This document shows, one piece after another, positions 36,914 through 47,921 of a stretch of 64,000 bases of DNA. Both the position numbers and the translations under genes were made by a program. How positions within the stretch are numbered: the stretch's first letter is position 1; every line of letters starts with the position of its first letter. The notes under the pieces are model-generated. The model did not search any database, was not told the origin of the DNA, and was given only the letters and a program-made list of their open reading frames with translations. This DNA is from Desulfonatronum thiodismutans (GTDB lineage Bacteria; Desulfobacterota; Desulfovibrionia; Desulfovibrionales; Desulfonatronaceae): positions 33,688 to 97,687 of the forward strand of contig NZ_JPIK01000005.1 of NCBI RefSeq assembly GCF_000717475.1, written 5' to 3'.

Positions 36914-38653
36914 ATGGACAAGATTTTACGAATTGATGTTGGCGCGCAGGGTGGTCCCAAGGCCACAGTGGAGCCGGTGGGCGACTACGCAGGCATGGGC
37001 GGTCGGGGCATGACCACCATGGTGGTGTACAAGGAAGTCCCGGCTGATTGTCATCCCTTGGGACCGGAAAACAAGCTGGTTATTTCCCCCGGCTTGATGA
37101 GCGGTTCGGCTGCCTCTTCCTCCGGCCGCCTTTCCGTGGGCTGCAAGAGCCCGTTGACCGGAACCATCAAGGAATCCAACGCCGGCGGCACCGCTGCCCA
37201 GGCCCTGGGACGTCTCGGCTACGCCGCGGTGATTCTGGAAGGCGAGCGCCAGGGCGACGACATGTACAAGGTGTTCATCGACGATCAGGGCGTGAAGATC
37301 GAGAAGGCCAACGAACTGAAGATGCTGCCCAACTACGACCTGATCGACAAGCTGAAGCCAGTTTACGGAGAAAAGGTTTCCGTGATCTCCATCGGCACGG
37401 CTGGCGAGATGCGCTTTTCCAACTCCTCCATCGCCGTGACGGATCCGGAATTCCGGCCCACCCGGCACTGCGGACGCGGTGGCGTCGGCGCGGTCATGGG
37501 CTCCAAGGGCATCAAGTGCATCGTAGTTGACGCTTCCAACACCAAGATGCGCCAGCCCGTGAATCCGGAAGGGTTCAAGGAAGCCAACCGCAAGTTCGTG
37601 GAAGGACTGAAGCAGCACGCGGTCACCGGCCAGGGCCTGCCCACCTACGGCACCAACGTGCTGACCAACGTGCTCAACGAAGCCGGCGGCTATCCCACCT
37701 ACAACTTCCGCGAGGGCCGTTACAAACACCATCAGAACCTGTCCGGCGAACTCCAGGCCGAGAACATGAAGAACCGCGAAGGCGGCCAGCCCACCCACGG
37801 CTGCCACCGCGGCTGCGCCATCCAGTGCTCCGGAATCTACACGGACAAGGACGGCAACTACATGACCAAGCAGCCGGAATACGAGACCGTCTGGTCCCAC
37901 GGCGGCAATTGCGGGATCGACGATTTGGACGTGGTGGCCAAGCTGGACTACCTGGACGACAACTATGGCCTGGACACAATTGAAATGGGCGTGACCATCG
38001 GCGTGGCCATGGAAGCCGGGGTGATCGAGTTCGGCGACGGCGAAGGAGCCATCAATCTGGTCCACGAAGTGGGCAAAGGCACTCCGCTGGGTCGTATCCT
38101 GGGAGCAGGCACCGCCACCACGGCCCGCTGCTACGGCCTGGAGCACGCTCCGGTGGTCAAGGGCCAGGCCATGCCGGCTTATGATCCGCGTTCGGTCAAG
38201 GGCATCGGCGTGACCTACGCCACGTCCACCATGGGCGCGGACCACACCGCCGGATATGCCGTGGCCACGAACATCCTCAAGGTCGGCGGCGACGTCGATC
38301 CTCTGAAAGTGGAAGGCCAGGCCGAGCTGTCCCGGAACCTGCAGGTGGCCACCGCGGCTCTGGACGCCACGGGCTACTGCCTGTTCATCGCCTTCGCCAT
38401 TCTGGATCAGCCCGAGACCTTCAACGCCATGGTTGATTCCATCAACCAGATGTACGGTCTGAGCATGACCGGCGACGACGTGGTCGCCCTGGGCCAGAAG
38501 ATCCTGAAGATGGAGCAGGAGTTCAACAAGAAGGCAGGATTCGGTCCGGAACACGACCGCCTGCCCCGATACTTCTCCCGCGAGCCGTTGACCCCGCACA
38601 ACGTGGTCTTCGACGTGCCAGCCGAAGAGCTGGACAAGGTCTACAACTTCTAG
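36914..38653 (+). CDS. aor: Tungsten-type aldehyde:ferredoxin oxidoreductase
   Basis: Oxidises aldehydes to acids with reduction of ferredoxin, using a tungsten or molybdenum bis-pterin and a [4Fe-4S] cluster. 579 residues. N-terminal AOR domain with pterin-binding GGRGMTTMVVY and NAGGTAAQALGRLGY; cluster Cys in GCHRGCAIQC near 300 and another in DATGYCLFIA near 490. AGGAGGT gives a strong ribosome site at the ATG at 36914. A perfect-stem terminator follows. It pairs functionally with the upstream alcohol dehydrogenases. Confidence 0.95.
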   Translation: MDKILRIDVGAQGGPKATVEPVGDYAGMGGRGMTTMVVYKEVPADCHPLGPENKLVISPGLMSGSAASSSGRLSVGCKSPLTGTIKESNAGGTAAQALGRLGYAAVILEGERQGDDMYKVFIDDQGVKIEKANELKMLPNYDLIDKLKPVYGEKVSVISIGTAGEMRFSNSSIAVTDPEFRPTRHCGRGGVGAVMGSKGIKCIVVDASNTKMRQPVNPEGFKEANRKFVEGLKQHAVTGQGLPTYGTNVLTNVLNEAGGYPTYNFREGRYKHHQNLSGELQAENMKNREGGQPTHGCHRGCAIQCSGIYTDKDGNYMTKQPEYETVWSHGGNCGIDDLDVVAKLDYLDDNYGLDTIEMGVTIGVAMEAGVIEFGDGEGAINLVHEVGKGTPLGRILGAGTATTARCYGLEHAPVVKGQAMPAYDPRSVKGIGVTYATSTMGADHTAGYAVATNILKVGGDVDPLKVEGQAELSRNLQVATAALDATGYCLFIAFAILDQPETFNAMVDSINQMYGLSMTGDDVVALGQKILKMEQEFNKKAGFGPEHDRLPRYFSREPLTPHNVVFDVPAEELDKVYNF

Positions 38654-38679
38654 CTTCTCCCCGCACCATGCGGTGCTTT

Positions 38680-38714
38680 CGCGGGAGACCCCGTAACGGG
38701 GTCTCCCGCGTTTT
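38680..38714 (+). terminator. Terminator after aor
   Basis: A perfect 14-bp stem (CGCGGGAGACCCCG / CGGGGTCTCCCGCG) with a TAA loop, followed by TTTT. Confidence 0.88.
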
Positions 38715-38738
38715 CTCCTTCAACTTCCCTATTCCGCC

Positions 38739-39386
38739 ATGACCTACACCGCCGATTTCCCGGAACCCTACGACAAGACACTCGATAATCTCCCCATGGT
38801 GCTGATGCGCCACGACGCACCGGAGCGGTTCAGTCTGCTGCTCCAGGGCGGATTTTTGATGCCCGTGCCGGAGCCTTGCACCCTGCGGGAGTTTCTGTGT
38901 GAGCTGGTGGGGGTCTGCGGGGTGTACACCGAAAAGACAATCCAGACCATTTTCCTTGACGGCCTGGCCATCGACGATCTGGACACGGCCATGATCAAGC
39001 CCGGCGCCCGCTTGGCCCTTTCCGCGGCCATGCCCGGCCTAGCCGGAGCGACCATGCGGCGGGGCGGTTATTATCGCAAAATGCGTGAGGGCATTTCCCA
39101 GAAAGTCCTGGACGGGGCCGAGGCCACCGCCAAGGAGGCCTTCCGGTTGCAAGTCCGATTGTACAACGCCGTGGGCAGGGATCTGGCCGGTCTCTTCCTA
39201 CATTTGGGCATTCTCGTACCCACCACGGATTTCAAGAAATTCCTCGCTTCCCAACCCCAAAAATTTTTCGACCACCTTCATGCCGTTGAACTGGACGGCG
39301 TCCCGCTGCCCCACACTCAGGACGCCGTCGATTCCTGGCCCCTGCCCGAGGGATATCTCGGACTCCGGGTCGCTGACGTTGCGTAG
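38739..39386 (+). CDS. AOR-associated protein of unknown function, possible beta-grasp N-terminal domain
   Basis: 215 residues, not recognised with certainty. The first ~105 residues include IFLDGLAIDDLDTAMIKPG then ALSAAMPGLAGATMRRGG, reminiscent of the end of MoaD/ThiS proteins (a Gly-rich tail after a PG turn), but here in the middle of the chain. The second half is helical, then a short beta-rich tail. It starts 85 bases after aor, beyond a terminator, with no strong ribosome site. Its position suggests a role in tungstopterin handling or AOR maturation; this is inference. Confidence 0.8.
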   Translation: MTYTADFPEPYDKTLDNLPMVLMRHDAPERFSLLLQGGFLMPVPEPCTLREFLCELVGVCGVYTEKTIQTIFLDGLAIDDLDTAMIKPGARLALSAAMPGLAGATMRRGGYYRKMREGISQKVLDGAEATAKEAFRLQVRLYNAVGRDLAGLFLHLGILVPTTDFKKFLASQPQKFFDHLHAVELDGVPLPHTQDAVDSWPLPEGYLGLRVADVA

Positions 39387-39505
39387 GGACGAACATGCCC
39401 TGCAGCCTTTCCTGAGTGGCTGACCGTTTCCATTTCTTTCAACTCCCATCTTCAAGCAAGGGCACTGGCGCGAAAAGCGACGGGGAAAATCCTTGACCTT
39501 GTTTC

Positions 39506-39520
39506 GGATAATTATTATCC
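39506..39520. promoter_or_regulatory. PerR box before perR-katG
   Basis: A perfect 15-base palindrome, GGATAATTATTATCC, whose core ATAATTATTAT matches the PerR/Fur-type box. TTGACC lies 8 bases upstream at 39493-39498 as a candidate -35, so the box overlaps the likely promoter and would give autoregulation by PerR. Confidence 0.8.
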
Positions 39521-39554
39521 ATAGAGAAACTTTTTCCAAAAAGGCTTCGCCCTG

Positions 39555-42301
<2,747 letters not shown>

Positions 42302-42669
42302 TCCCGGTCTCACTGCCGAGATGGTTCAAAATGGTGAACGGACCACAGCACCATCTTTCGGGCATTCATTCGGCGTAGGGGCGGGTTTGAAACCCGCCCC
42401 TACAACGACAGGCCGCGGATAATCCGATGAAATCCCCGCGGTAGCGGCACACGCTGCTACTCAAATGTCAACAGGCTCTGAACAATCCTTCATGATTAAC
42501 AGGACATTTATTCCTTGTCATTTGGAAGATCGGCCTTATCTTTTGTCTCGAACATGCTTGACGAGTGTCGCTGTTCATGATTGCAAGGCTTGCGGTGAAC
42601 ATTATGCGTTTTGTGGGCTACATGCCTTGACCACCCTTTCATCAACCAGATTGCAAGGAGATTTTGAAA
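42302..42669. other. Region between katG and the zinc-ribbon gene
   Basis: About 370 bases. It holds a perfect 29-base palindrome (42375-42403) and a short frame (42465-42677) with a CKAC/CGLH motif that I could not support as a gene. AAGGAG lies before the zinc-ribbon start. Confidence 0.45.
42375..42403. repeat. GTAG-type 29-base palindrome (REP-like)
   Basis: Arms GTAGGGGCGGGTTT and AAACCCGCCCCTAC are perfect complements around a single central base. The GTAG start is typical of REP elements recognised by RAYT transposases. No T run follows, so it is not an obvious terminator of katG. Confidence 0.6.
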
Positions 42670-42906
42670 ATGTCTGAAAAGCGTTGCTGCCCCCATTGCG
42701 GCGTGGAGTTGACCTCGACCTTGGGACCGCCGGAGTCCGGCTGGGGGGCGCTGTTGGTCTGTGAAAACAATGATTGCACAGTCTTCAGGGGCTCCAATGA
42801 GAACATCAAATACAAGCCCGGCGATTCTCCACTGGGTTGCCGCTATGCAGAAGACGTGGAAGGCGGATATAAGTCTTTCAATATGCTGGCGTTTCGTGGA
42901 TTCTAG
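42670..42906 (+). CDS. Small zinc-ribbon protein
   Basis: A 78-residue protein with CPHCG near the N-terminus and CENNDC further on, a probable zinc site of two Cys pairs. It has AAGGAG 12 bases before the ATG and a strong terminator 22 bases after its stop, which support it as a real gene. Function unknown. Confidence 0.72.
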   Translation: MSEKRCCPHCGVELTSTLGPPESGWGALLVCENNDCTVFRGSNENIKYKPGDSPLGCRYAEDVEGGYKSFNMLAFRGF

Positions 42907-42927
42907 CCTTTTACTTCTTCGCTCAAG

Positions 42928-42963
42928 CTCCCTGGGGACGATTGTTCTCGGGGAGTTTTTTTT
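42928..42963 (+). terminator. Terminator after the zinc-ribbon gene
   Basis: An 11-bp stem (CTCCCTGGGGA / TTCTCGGGGAG with G-U pairs) and a 6-base loop, followed by eight Ts. Confidence 0.85.
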
Positions 42964-42977
42964 GTATCGTTCAGGCC

Positions 42978-43607
42978 ATGGAACATGACCCACCCTCCCA
43001 ATGGCTGGATTGGTCCAGGGAGATTCAAGCCTTGAGCCAGACCGGCCTCGCCTTTGCCCAGACCCACTACGAGCGAACCCGATACCATCGCCTGTTGGAG
43101 TTAGCCTCGGAAATGGTTTCCAGCCAGACTTGTCTGGGAGCCGACGATGTCTTGCGCACCTTTCTGGTGCAGCCCGGCTATGCCACGGTCAAAGTTGACG
43201 TGCGCGGGGCCGTGGTCCGGGACGACCGCATTCTGCTGGTCCGGGAGCGGACCGACGGCAAATGGGCCATGCCCGGCGGCTGGGCCGACGTTGGTGAGTA
43301 CCCTTCGGCCATGGTCGCCCGAGAGATTCTCGAGGAAAGCGGATACGAAGCCAAGCCGGTCCGGCTGATCGGCGTGTACGACGCTAACCGGGCCGGACGG
43401 CCCATGGAGTTCTTTCACGCCTACAAGGTACTGTTTCTCTGTGAACTGACCGGCGGAGCGCCTTCGGCCAGCGATGAAACCTCGGACGTGGGCTTTTTTC
43501 CCTTCGACGATCTGCCGCCGCTTTCCGAGCACCGCACTAACCACATCCATCTCTCGGAGGTCCGTCGCCATCTGGCGGACCCGACCCGCCCGGCCGCATT
43601 CGATTGA
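42978..43607 (+). CDS. Nudix hydrolase
   Basis: A 209-residue protein with an N-terminal helical domain found in ADP-ribose/nucleotide-type Nudix enzymes (IQALSQTGLAFAQTHYERTR) and a Nudix box GGWADVGE ... REILEESGY. It hydrolyses a nucleoside diphosphate linked to another group; the substrate is unknown. The ATG at 42978 comes only 15 bases after the preceding terminator T run and has no strong ribosome site. Confidence 0.9.
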   Translation: MEHDPPSQWLDWSREIQALSQTGLAFAQTHYERTRYHRLLELASEMVSSQTCLGADDVLRTFLVQPGYATVKVDVRGAVVRDDRILLVRERTDGKWAMPGGWADVGEYPSAMVAREILEESGYEAKPVRLIGVYDANRAGRPMEFFHAYKVLFLCELTGGAPSASDETSDVGFFPFDDLPPLSEHRTNHIHLSEVRRHLADPTRPAAFD

Positions 43608-43692
43608 TCGCGGTCATGTTCCTTGTCCAACCTCGAGCCGCTCTTTCCGACAGGCAACCCGTCGGATGGTGGCTCCGTACACGGATTGATTC

Positions 43693-44772
43693 ATGAAACC
43701 GATTGTTCCGCTTGCCGTGATTTTGATGATCTCCCTCGTGGCCGGATGCTCCGGCAAGAACCCACACTACGACCCTGACAAGCCGCATCACACTCCCTCG
43801 GGCTTTCAGAACAACTATCCCCATTCCCGGCCCAGCGGCCTGGACTTCTGGCGCTGGTTCTTCCAGAGACGGTTGGCCGGACTGCCAAAAAAGCCCACAT
43901 TGGAACTGGCCCCGGTGGCTCCGGACCTGGAGTATCTGCAAGCCAACCGCTCCGAGCCGACCGTGACCTGGGTTGGGCACGCTACTGTTCTGATGCAGAT
44001 GGGCGGGCTGAACATTCTCACGGACCCCATCTTCTCGCAGCGAGCTTCCCCGGTGCAATGGGCCGGGCCAAAGCGCTGGCAGCCGCCCGGAATAGCCCTG
44101 GCCGACCTGCCGCGTATCGATCTGGTGCTGATCTCCCACAGCCATTACGACCACTTGGATATCCGTTCGGTGCGTGGGCTGGCGGCTCAACCCGGCGGCT
44201 CGCCGGAGTTTATGGTTCCCTTGGGCCTCAAGGAATGGTTCGAGCGCAACGTCCCCGCCTCCCGCGGCCACGTGCGGGATTTTGACTGGTGGGACAATCT
44301 GGAAGTGGATGACGAAGAGCGTCGGGCCACGGTCCACTTCGTCCCGGCCCAGCACTGGTCCCAGCGCACGTTGCGGGATCGAAATCGGACTCTGTGGGGC
44401 GGCTGGGTGGTGGAGCAGCCGGACTTCGTCTTTTATTTCGCCGGAGACATGGGCTATTCCCAGGATACCAAGGACATCGGAGAACGCTTCGGCGGCTTCG
44501 ACTTGGCGGCCATTCCGGTGGGGGCCTATGAGCCGCGGTGGTTCATGCGCAGCCAGCACATCAATCCGGAGGAAGCGGTGCTGGTGCACCAGGATGTCCA
44601 GGCTCGCCGCTCCATTGGCGTGCATTGGGGAACTTTTCACGGGATCACGGACGAGCCCTTGGATCAGCCCATCGCCGATCTGGCAGAAGCCCGGCAACGG
44701 CACGGCCTGGCCGAAGACGACTTCTTTTTACTGCGCCACGGCGAAACGCGGCGACTTGACGATAACAGGTGA
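43693..44772 (+). CDS. MBL-fold metallohydrolase, lipoprotein (NAPE-PLD-like)
   Basis: 359 residues with a lipoprotein signal (lipobox LVAGC, Cys19) and a metallo-beta-lactamase fold. Motifs: VTWVGHATVLMQMGGLNILT, the metal-binding SHSHYDHLD, FAGDMGYS and the late His in VHWGTFHG. The nearest familiar group is the bacterial NAPE-PLD-like/UlaG-type family, suggesting a phosphodiesterase on a lipid or polar ester. The protein would sit in the periplasm. It is followed by an HD-domain gene 16 bases later. Confidence 0.88.
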   Translation: MKPIVPLAVILMISLVAGCSGKNPHYDPDKPHHTPSGFQNNYPHSRPSGLDFWRWFFQRRLAGLPKKPTLELAPVAPDLEYLQANRSEPTVTWVGHATVLMQMGGLNILTDPIFSQRASPVQWAGPKRWQPPGIALADLPRIDLVLISHSHYDHLDIRSVRGLAAQPGGSPEFMVPLGLKEWFERNVPASRGHVRDFDWWDNLEVDDEERRATVHFVPAQHWSQRTLRDRNRTLWGGWVVEQPDFVFYFAGDMGYSQDTKDIGERFGGFDLAAIPVGAYEPRWFMRSQHINPEEAVLVHQDVQARRSIGVHWGTFHGITDEPLDQPIADLAEARQRHGLAEDDFFLLRHGETRRLDDNR

Positions 44773-44788
44773 CCAAGGAGTCTGATCC

Positions 44789-46033
44789 ATGCCCGGAATC
44801 CGCAAAAGCCTTTTGCAGCTCATCTTCTCCGGATCGTTCATGAAGCGCTGGAACGACAAACTGCGGCCCATGGAATTGATGGAGGTGGACAAGCAGGCCC
44901 ATAAGATGATCGTGGCCTGGATGCTCTTTGAGCTGAACACCCGGGAGATGTCCGCGGAAGAGAAGTTGGCTATCGGCGAGCGGATCGTGGAAGGCGGGAT
45001 TTTCGAGTATCTGTACCGTCTGGTGATCACGGACATCAAACCGCCGGTGTTTTATCAGATCAAGGCCAATCCGGCCCATTACCGCCAATTGACGGACTGG
45101 GTCCTGGACCGGCTCAAGCCTCGGGTGGAGTGCCTCGGAACGCCCTTCTGGGACCGGTTGCGGCTGTGGCTGGATCACCCGGAAGAAGGGGATCTGGCGC
45201 GGCGGATTCTGGACGCGGCCCACAGTTACGCCAGTCGGTGGGAATTTCACCTGATTACTCACGTTCAGAACTACGACGACGAATTGGAGGAGATCGAGGA
45301 GAGCTTTCGCGGACAACTGGAGACGCACCGCGACTTGGCGGGCATGCCGGAGCTGCTTCAAGGCACGGGAAGCCATCTGGGTCGTCTGGCGCATCTCAGC
45401 GGACAGTTGCGCTTCCAGAAACGGTGGTCCCAGACCCCGAGGGTCCCGGAGACCTCGGTCCTGGGGCATATGTTCGTGGTGGCCTGTTTCGGCTACTTTT
45501 TCAGTATGGCGGTGGGGGCGTGCCGGGCCAGAGCACAAAACAACTTTTTCGCCGGACTGGTCCACGATCTGCCGGAGCTGCTGACCAGGGACATCATTTC
45601 GCCGGTGAAGCGCTCGGTGGCCCGGATCGGTGATCTGATCCGGGAGTATGAGTTCAAGGAGTTGGAGCGGCGGGTCTTCGCTCCTTTGGAAAAGGGCGGA
45701 TATTCCGATCTGTCGGAACGGCTGTCCTATTTTCTAGGCTTGGACGTGGGCTCGGAGTTTGTGAGCACGGTCATCCTGGATGGTTTGATCCGGGAAGTGA
45801 ACTGGGACCAACTTCAGACCACCTACAACCAGGACCGTTTCGACCCCAAGGACGGCAACCTGCTCAAGGTTTGCGACAATCTGGCCGCCTTTATGGAGGC
45901 ATACACTTCCTTGCGTAACGGCATCAGCAGCGACCAACTTCAGCAGGCCCTCTGGCGCATCCGGGCCGAATACCAGCAGACCAGCCTGGGCGACGGAGTG
46001 CACATCGGCGCTCTGCTGGCCGACTTCGACTGA
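44789..46033 (+). CDS. HD-domain (YfbR-like) phosphohydrolase
   Basis: 414 residues. The HD motif is spread as in the HD_3 group: ETSVLGHMFVVACFG then NNFFAGLVHDLPELLTRDII, giving the His and the His-Asp pair. The N-terminal ~200 residues are helical and not recognised. HD_3 proteins act on nucleotides; the real substrate is unknown. It is 16 bases after the MBL lipoprotein gene and converges with the HD-GYP gene 22 bases beyond its end. Confidence 0.83.
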   Translation: MPGIRKSLLQLIFSGSFMKRWNDKLRPMELMEVDKQAHKMIVAWMLFELNTREMSAEEKLAIGERIVEGGIFEYLYRLVITDIKPPVFYQIKANPAHYRQLTDWVLDRLKPRVECLGTPFWDRLRLWLDHPEEGDLARRILDAAHSYASRWEFHLITHVQNYDDELEEIEESFRGQLETHRDLAGMPELLQGTGSHLGRLAHLSGQLRFQKRWSQTPRVPETSVLGHMFVVACFGYFFSMAVGACRARAQNNFFAGLVHDLPELLTRDIISPVKRSVARIGDLIREYEFKELERRVFAPLEKGGYSDLSERLSYFLGLDVGSEFVSTVILDGLIREVNWDQLQTTYNQDRFDPKDGNLLKVCDNLAAFMEAYTSLRNGISSDQLQQALWRIRAEYQQTSLGDGVHIGALLADFD

Positions 46034-46055
46034 TCCGTCTCCCGTCCTTCCGTCC

Positions 46056-47042
46056 TCATCCCATCATCATGCCCATCAAGGCGCGGACCATTTTGTCGTT
46101 GTAGCCGGGGCTCTGACTCAGCGCGTTCAGTGCGCTGCCCGAGGTCAGGGCCTCGGCGTACGGGCGATCGGTGATCATGGCGCAATAGGAATCCACCACC
46201 GCGCACAACTGGCCGATCATGCTGAGTTCCTTGCCGGGCAGCTTTTGCGGATAGCCCTTGCCGTCCAACCGTTCATGGTGTTCCAGAGCCTGTTTGAGGA
46301 TCAAGTCCGAGCGGACCTCCAAGGAGTGGAGCATTTTTCCACCGATCCAGCAGTGTTCCCGGATTTTTTCCAGTTCGTCCCGGGTCAGCGGCATGGCCTT
46401 GGCACGAATGAAGGCCGGAATCTTGGACATGCCCAGGTCGTGGACCAGCAGCCCCATGGCTACCTCGTCCAGATGCTTGCGGCGCAGATCGCCGTCATTG
46501 AGGCGCAGGTACAGGGCCAATCCGATGAAAAGGGAGTTGACGCCGTGATTGGCAAGGGAGTGCTCTTTCCAGAGATTTTTTCTGAGTTGCTTGATCCGAT
46601 ACGGGTCCTGCCACAGGTATTCGGTCAGAACGAGCAGGTCGGTTTGCAGGGCTGAGAGCACCGGGGCCACGGGCTGATCCAGAAAGGCGTTAAGGCGATC
46701 GGTCAAGCCTTGCTGGAAAATCAGGGCGATTTCCACGCTTTTCAAGCTGGAGTCCACCAAGACCAAGTCAAGTTGCTTGCTGATATGCTGGGCGTAAACC
46801 GGGTGGTCCTTGCGGGCGACGAAGACCAGCCCCTGGGCGCATTTGTCCAGGATCATCTGACGTTGATCCGCCGAGATCCGTTGACCGGACTGGGTCAAGG
46901 GGATCAGCTGGGCAACCTGCTCCCTGAATTCAAACGTATCCAGGGGCAGACGAAATTTCGGAAAACTCTCCAGGATCACCGGGCTGACCTGATAATATTC
47001 CTCATGCAGGTCTTCGTTCGGCTCTATGGCTTTGTTACGCAT
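46056..47042 (-). CDS. HD-GYP-domain protein (possible cyclic-di-GMP phosphodiesterase)
   Basis: 328 residues. The N-terminal half is unrecognised and the C-terminal half is an HD-GYP domain: GLLVHDLGMSKIP holds the His-Asp, and HHERLDGKGYPQ the GYP motif. There is no membrane segment and no receiver. GAGGAAC precedes the ATG. Conserved metal residues look intact, so activity on cyclic-di-GMP is possible (inference). It diverges from mraZ. Confidence 0.9.
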   Translation of the reverse strand: MRNKAIEPNEDLHEEYYQVSPVILESFPKFRLPLDTFEFREQVAQLIPLTQSGQRISADQRQMILDKCAQGLVFVARKDHPVYAQHISKQLDLVLVDSSLKSVEIALIFQQGLTDRLNAFLDQPVAPVLSALQTDLLVLTEYLWQDPYRIKQLRKNLWKEHSLANHGVNSLFIGLALYLRLNDGDLRRKHLDEVAMGLLVHDLGMSKIPAFIRAKAMPLTRDELEKIREHCWIGGKMLHSLEVRSDLILKQALEHHERLDGKGYPQKLPGKELSMIGQLCAVVDSYCAMITDRPYAEALTSGSALNALSQSPGYNDKMVRALMGMMMG

Positions 47043-47274
47043 GCGCGTTCCTCGTCAGACAATGGTGCGTCTTTTCTCATTTTTTCCTCGCTGTTCCACT
47101 TAATGGCAATCCCTATCAAAAGCAACCCGCTCCTTCTGTGCTTCATGGGGGGATTTGTTCTTGATTATCACGCCCCACCGGATTGATATCGAAATCATGA
47201 TCGAAATCGGCCACGGGACTGTTTTTGCCTCTTGGTGCTTGACGAGCCTCGCGGTCTATATTTTTGGTATTTTA

Positions 47275-47302
47275 TTGTGAACGCTTGGTTTTTCTGTAAA
47301 AT
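47275..47302 (+). promoter_or_regulatory. Candidate promoter of the dcw cluster
   Basis: TTGTGA and TAAAAT separated by 16 bases. A perfect TTGACA also occurs at 47313-47318, but no matching -10 follows at the right distance, so either could be the true promoter. Confidence 0.35.
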
Positions 47303-47342
47303 TGAAAAATGCTTGACATTTAGAAAGATGTGCGGAACAAGG

Positions 47343-47377
47343 TGGGAAAAAGTGGGAAAATGTGGGGATGAGTGGAA
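47343..47377 (+). promoter_or_regulatory. MraZ operator (TGGGN repeats)
   Basis: TGGGA at 47343, TGGGA at 47353, TGGGG at 47363 and a degenerate TGGAA at 47373 recur every 10 bases, exactly the layout bound by MraZ upstream of its own operon. They reach almost to the mraZ start, so autoregulation of the dcw cluster is likely. Confidence 0.88.
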
Positions 47378-47379
47378 AG

Positions 47380-47841
47380 ATGGTGACCTTTCGCGGACAT
47401 GCATATCGCAGCCTGGACCCCAAGGGGCGTCTGGTGCTTCCTGCGGAATTTCGGGATGTTATCCTCTCCGCTGGGACGCATGCTCGGGTCATTCTGACGA
47501 ATTTCGATGGATGCGTGGTGGGATACTCACTTCAGGAGTGGGAACGAATCGAAGAGAGTTTTCAGCGCATCAACATGCTGAATCGACAGTTGCGGGATTT
47601 TCAGCGTTTTTTCATCTCCGGGGCCATGGAAGTGGAACTGGACAAACAGGGCCGAATTCTCATTCCTCCTCATTTGAGAACCTACGCCGGTCTCACGCGG
47701 GAAGTCGCCTTGGCCGGCGTTGGACGAAAATTCGAGATCTGGGACTTGGAGCGGTTTGAAGAACAACGGCGCAAAATGGAAGAGAGCTTTGATCTGGTCA
47801 TGGACGCCCTGGCTCAGACAGAGTGCGATCTGCGTCTGTAG
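47380..47841 (+). CDS. mraZ: Transcriptional regulator MraZ
   Basis: Represses the dcw operon in E. coli and related organisms. Two AbrB-like repeats, each with a DxxGR-type core: SLDPKGRLVLPAEFR and ELDKQGRILIPPHLR. I start at the ATG at 47380 (153 residues), because MraZ usually begins just before FRGxxxxxLD; ATG 47368 and GTG 47362 are in frame but lie within the operator repeats. No strong ribosome site is visible before any candidate start. Confidence 0.9.
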   Translation: MVTFRGHAYRSLDPKGRLVLPAEFRDVILSAGTHARVILTNFDGCVVGYSLQEWERIEESFQRINMLNRQLRDFQRFFISGAMEVELDKQGRILIPPHLRTYAGLTREVALAGVGRKFEIWDLERFEEQRRKMEESFDLVMDALAQTECDLRL

Positions 47842-47921
47842 TCGCGTCGGCTCCGTGTCCGCCGATGCTCGTTGCGGGTTCCCTCTCCCGCGACTTCGTC
47901 TTTACGCCTTGAGAGGTCGTC

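Larger units (their letters stand above)
47043..47379. other. Divergent promoter region of the HD-GYP gene and the dcw cluster
   Basis: About 337 bases. It holds MraZ repeats just before mraZ, a candidate sigma-70 promoter, and an AT-rich stretch near 47257-47330. A GATCGAAATCG-like word near 47199 resembles words seen near 12380 and may be a degraded repeat. Confidence 0.6.

Noticed and set aside
42465-42677. A 70-codon frame with CKAC and CGLH motifs upstream of the zinc-ribbon gene
   Set aside because: No ribosome site, overlap with the next gene's start, and an irregular product; could be a decayed gene but cannot be supported.
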